Positions 62,088 through 64,000 of a stretch of 64,000 nucleotides of DNA are shown here, one piece after another. A model generated the notes under the pieces. The model made no database searches, was not told where the DNA came from, and saw only the letters and a program-made list of their open reading frames with translations. The stretch spans positions 2,461,001 to 2,525,000 of the forward strand of contig NZ_JBBOOE010000001.1 in the NCBI RefSeq assembly GCF_038002965.1, in the 5' to 3' direction. The translations under genes were made by a program, and so were the position numbers. This DNA comes from Robertmurraya sp. FSL R5-0851. Its GTDB lineage: Bacteria; Bacillota; Bacilli; Bacillales; Cytobacillaceae. Position 1 is the first letter of the stretch, and each line of letters opens with the position of its first letter.

Positions 62088-64000
62088 TCCCTTTTAAATT
62101 TATTTACTCTTTCAAATAGTTCCTCGATTTCATTTGAAGATACCGGACGACTGAAATAGTACCCTTGGCCTTCAGAACAGCCTTTTTCTAATAAAAAGTC
62201 GAGTTGTTCCTTCGTCTCAATGCCCTCTGCAATAACATCCATATGTAAATCACGCGCTAATGTAATAACCGCAGAAACGATGGCTGCTTCATTTACATCA
62301 TGTGGAAGAGAGCTGATAAAAGAACGATCAATTTTGATTTTATTTGCACGAAATTGTTTTAAATACGTCATTGAAGCATATCCTGTCCCAAAATCATCAA
62401 TTGACACTTTCACTCCAATTTCTTGAAGCTTGCTAACTGCATTTTGAATTAAATATTCATGCTTACTTAGCACACTTTCTGTAATTTCAATCTCAATTGA
62501 TTCGGATGGTAGATCATATTCTGCTAGAATATCTTCCACTAAACTGGGGATATCATTTAAAACAAATTGTCTCACAGACACATTTACTGCAACAGGTAAA
62601 TGTGCTAGGTTTGTCTCCCTCCACTTCTTTACCTGTAAACATACTTCCCGGAGAACCCATTCTCCTAACGCATCAATAAATCCACTTTCCTCTGCTAATG
62701 GGATAAATGTGTCAGGACTGATGTTCCCCTTCAGTGGATGCTTCCATCTGATGAGTGCTTCTAGACCAGTAAATTTACCTGTTGCCAATTGAATTTTCGG
62801 TTGATATTGTATAAAAAATTGCTCTTGCTTGATTGCTTCACGAAGTTCTCCTTGTAACATAAATAATTCTGTACCGTGCTTCGTGAGGGAATCATTGAAC
62901 ATTTGGATGGATTGTCCATCCTCGCCTTTTACACTATACATCGCAACATCTGCATTTCTAATTAATATGTCCCCTGTATGACCATGAAATGGGTACATAC
63001 TGATCCCAATACTAGCTGATACGTAAAACTCTCTGTCATTTATTATTATCGGTTCTTTTATTTCTTGTAATATTTTTTCTGCCACTGCTTTTGGTTGTTT
63101 CTCAATTTTCATTTTTCTTAAAAGGATGACAAATTCATCACCACCCATACGGGTGACGATCCCTTTCTTCGGGATATTTGAGTTTATCCGCCTTGCTACT
63201 TCACTTAACACCTGATCTCCTACCGCGTGTCCGAAGGTATCATTAATAGGCTTAAATCGGTCTAAATCAATAAACAAAATCGCAAACTCATCTTGTCTAC
63301 TAATTAAACGATCAATAACATCCTTTAAAAATCGGATATTCGGGAGATTTGTTAATGTGTCATGAGATGCCAAGTATTGGATTTCTTTTACCTGATTATC
63401 CCTTTCAATCGCTAATCCAGTTAAATAACTAAATACTTTAAGTAATTCGATTTCATACGACTTTGGTTTTCTTACTTCAGGATGATAGATCGCAAATGTA
63501 CCGAATAATTCTCCTTTTGACGACAGAATGGGAATCGACCAACAAGAATGCAATTGATAGCTCAAAGGGATCGTTTTCCAATTAGACCAAGATGGGTCAG
63601 TTTCAATATCCGAGACAATTGCTATCTCTTTCGTGAAAGCAGCATGTCCACAAGATGCATAGTTCAAACCAACTGGAAACCGGTCGATTTTCTTTAAAAA
63701 TCCATCTGGAAAGCTATGTGAATATCCGTTACGTAACCAATTCTCACTCTCTTCATAAAACATTATCGAGCAAATACTGTTACTAGATAGTACCTCCACA
63801 GCATTCACAATATTTCGAAAAACATCAATTAATGGTTCACCTGACGCAATCATTTGTAAGGCTTTATACTGTTTATCACTAATGGCTTGGTATTTTTCTT
63901 GCTCCGTAATATTTCTACCTACTACGACTAAACTATCTGCATAACCGTTCTCATCATAAAGTGGAATCTTTCTAACATGAAATGTATAGTCATTCCCATC
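62084..64000 (-). CDS. PAS-GAF-GGDEF-EAL cyclic-di-GMP enzyme, partial (runs off right edge)
   Basis: The frame is open to the last base, so the N-terminus is outside. Visible: the end of a PAS domain with its PAC motif (FHVRKIPLYDENGYADSLVVVGRNITEQEK), a GAF domain (SSNSICSIMFYEESENWL, YASCGHAAFTKEIAIVSDIETD), a GGDEF domain with MGGDEFVILL, and an EAL domain with EALIRWKHP, VAVNVSVRQF and DDFGTGYASMTYL. Both active-site motifs are intact. It is the second GGDEF-EAL protein in 10 kb and overlaps the downstream dehydrogenase gene. An internal ATG at 63853 is not the true start. Confidence 0.93.
   Translation of the reverse strand, partial: DGNDYTFHVRKIPLYDENGYADSLVVVGRNITEQEKYQAISDKQYKALQMIASGEPLIDVFRNIVNAVEVLSSNSICSIMFYEESENWLRNGYSHSFPDGFLKKIDRFPVGLNYASCGHAAFTKEIAIVSDIETDPSWSNWKTIPLSYQLHSCWSIPILSSKGELFGTFAIYHPEVRKPKSYEIELLKVFSYLTGLAIERDNQVKEIQYLASHDTLTNLPNIRFLKDVIDRLISRQDEFAILFIDLDRFKPINDTFGHAVGDQVLSEVARRINSNIPKKGIVTRMGGDEFVILLRKMKIEKQPKAVAEKILQEIKEPIIINDREFYVSASIGISMYPFHGHTGDILIRNADVAMYSVKGEDGQSIQMFNDSLTKHGTELFMLQGELREAIKQEQFFIQYQPKIQLATGKFTGLEALIRWKHPLKGNISPDTFIPLAEESGFIDALGEWVLREVCLQVKKWRETNLAHLPVAVNVSVRQFVLNDIPSLVEDILAEYDLPSESIEIEITESVLSKHEYLIQNAVSKLQEIGVKVSIDDFGTGYASMTYLKQFRANKIKIDRSFISSLPHDVNEAAIVSAVITLARDLHMDVIAEGIETKEQLDFLLEKGCSEGQGYYFSRPVSSNEIEELFERVNKFKRE

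Overview
The window is chromosomal DNA from a low-GC, endospore-forming Gram-positive bacterium of the Bacillaceae (Bacillus, Neobacillus or Mesobacillus type). The evidence is strong GGAGG-type ribosome binding sites, frequent TTG and GTG starts, U-tract hairpin terminators after most genes, and sporulation-type proteins (KinB-like kinase, Sda-like and Spo0E-like proteins, SleB-like hydrolase). It also has RsbR/STAS stress proteins and Bacillus-type families (YitT, MocR, CBO0543, FrlD). No rRNA, tRNA, prophage or CRISPR array was seen. One insertion sequence is present.

Layout. 0-7.5 kb: the start of a chemoreceptor, a DUF2269 protein, a nine-copy 52-bp hairpin array, a yybP-ykoY (Mn2+) riboswitch ahead of a tiny FbpB-like gene, a kinase, a V4R-STAS protein, an HTH/coiled-coil/J-domain protein and small genes. 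7.5-14 kb: SulP transporter, RsbR paralogue, MscS channel, a metallo-beta-lactamase-fold gene with an in-frame stop, and a flavin-dependent oxidoreductase. 14-20 kb: an extended Sda-like protein followed directly by an orphan c-di-GMP-I riboswitch, an aminotransferase, a YitT-type protein, sodA and a SufR-like regulator. 20-30.6 kb: frlD, gdhA with a divergent LysR regulator, an amino-acid ABC transporter with a broken permease, a FrlR-like regulator, a KinB-like kinase, tatA-tatC and a truncated PhoX-type phosphatase. 30.6-42 kb: a class A penicillin-binding protein with a charged tail, an MFS/Crp-Fnr divergent pair, VOC proteins, a Spo0E-like protein, a chemoreceptor, a pentapeptide-repeat protein and a thioesterase. 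42-54.8 kb: MocR regulator with alcohol and aldehyde dehydrogenases, an IS inserted at codon 5 of a DoxX-type gene, a PLA2-like small protein, a second full chemoreceptor, transporters and a membrane-anchored PstS-like protein. 54.9-64 kb: two GGDEF-EAL proteins, DUF2238 and CBO0543-type membrane proteins, an amino-acid exporter, small basic proteins and a SleB-like hydrolase.

Recurring themes are environmental sensing (three chemoreceptors, two stressosome-type STAS proteins, two c-di-GMP enzymes plus a c-di-GMP riboswitch), control of the sporulation phosphorelay at three points, and gene decay. Five genes are broken or rewired: DUF421, an MBL-fold hydrolase, an ABC permease, PhoX and doxX. 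Intergenic spacers also carry several unrelated repeat families. Three of them have units of about 51-52 bp, and in two of these each unit is built around a short hairpin. All functional statements are homology-style inference from motifs read by eye; no database search was run.
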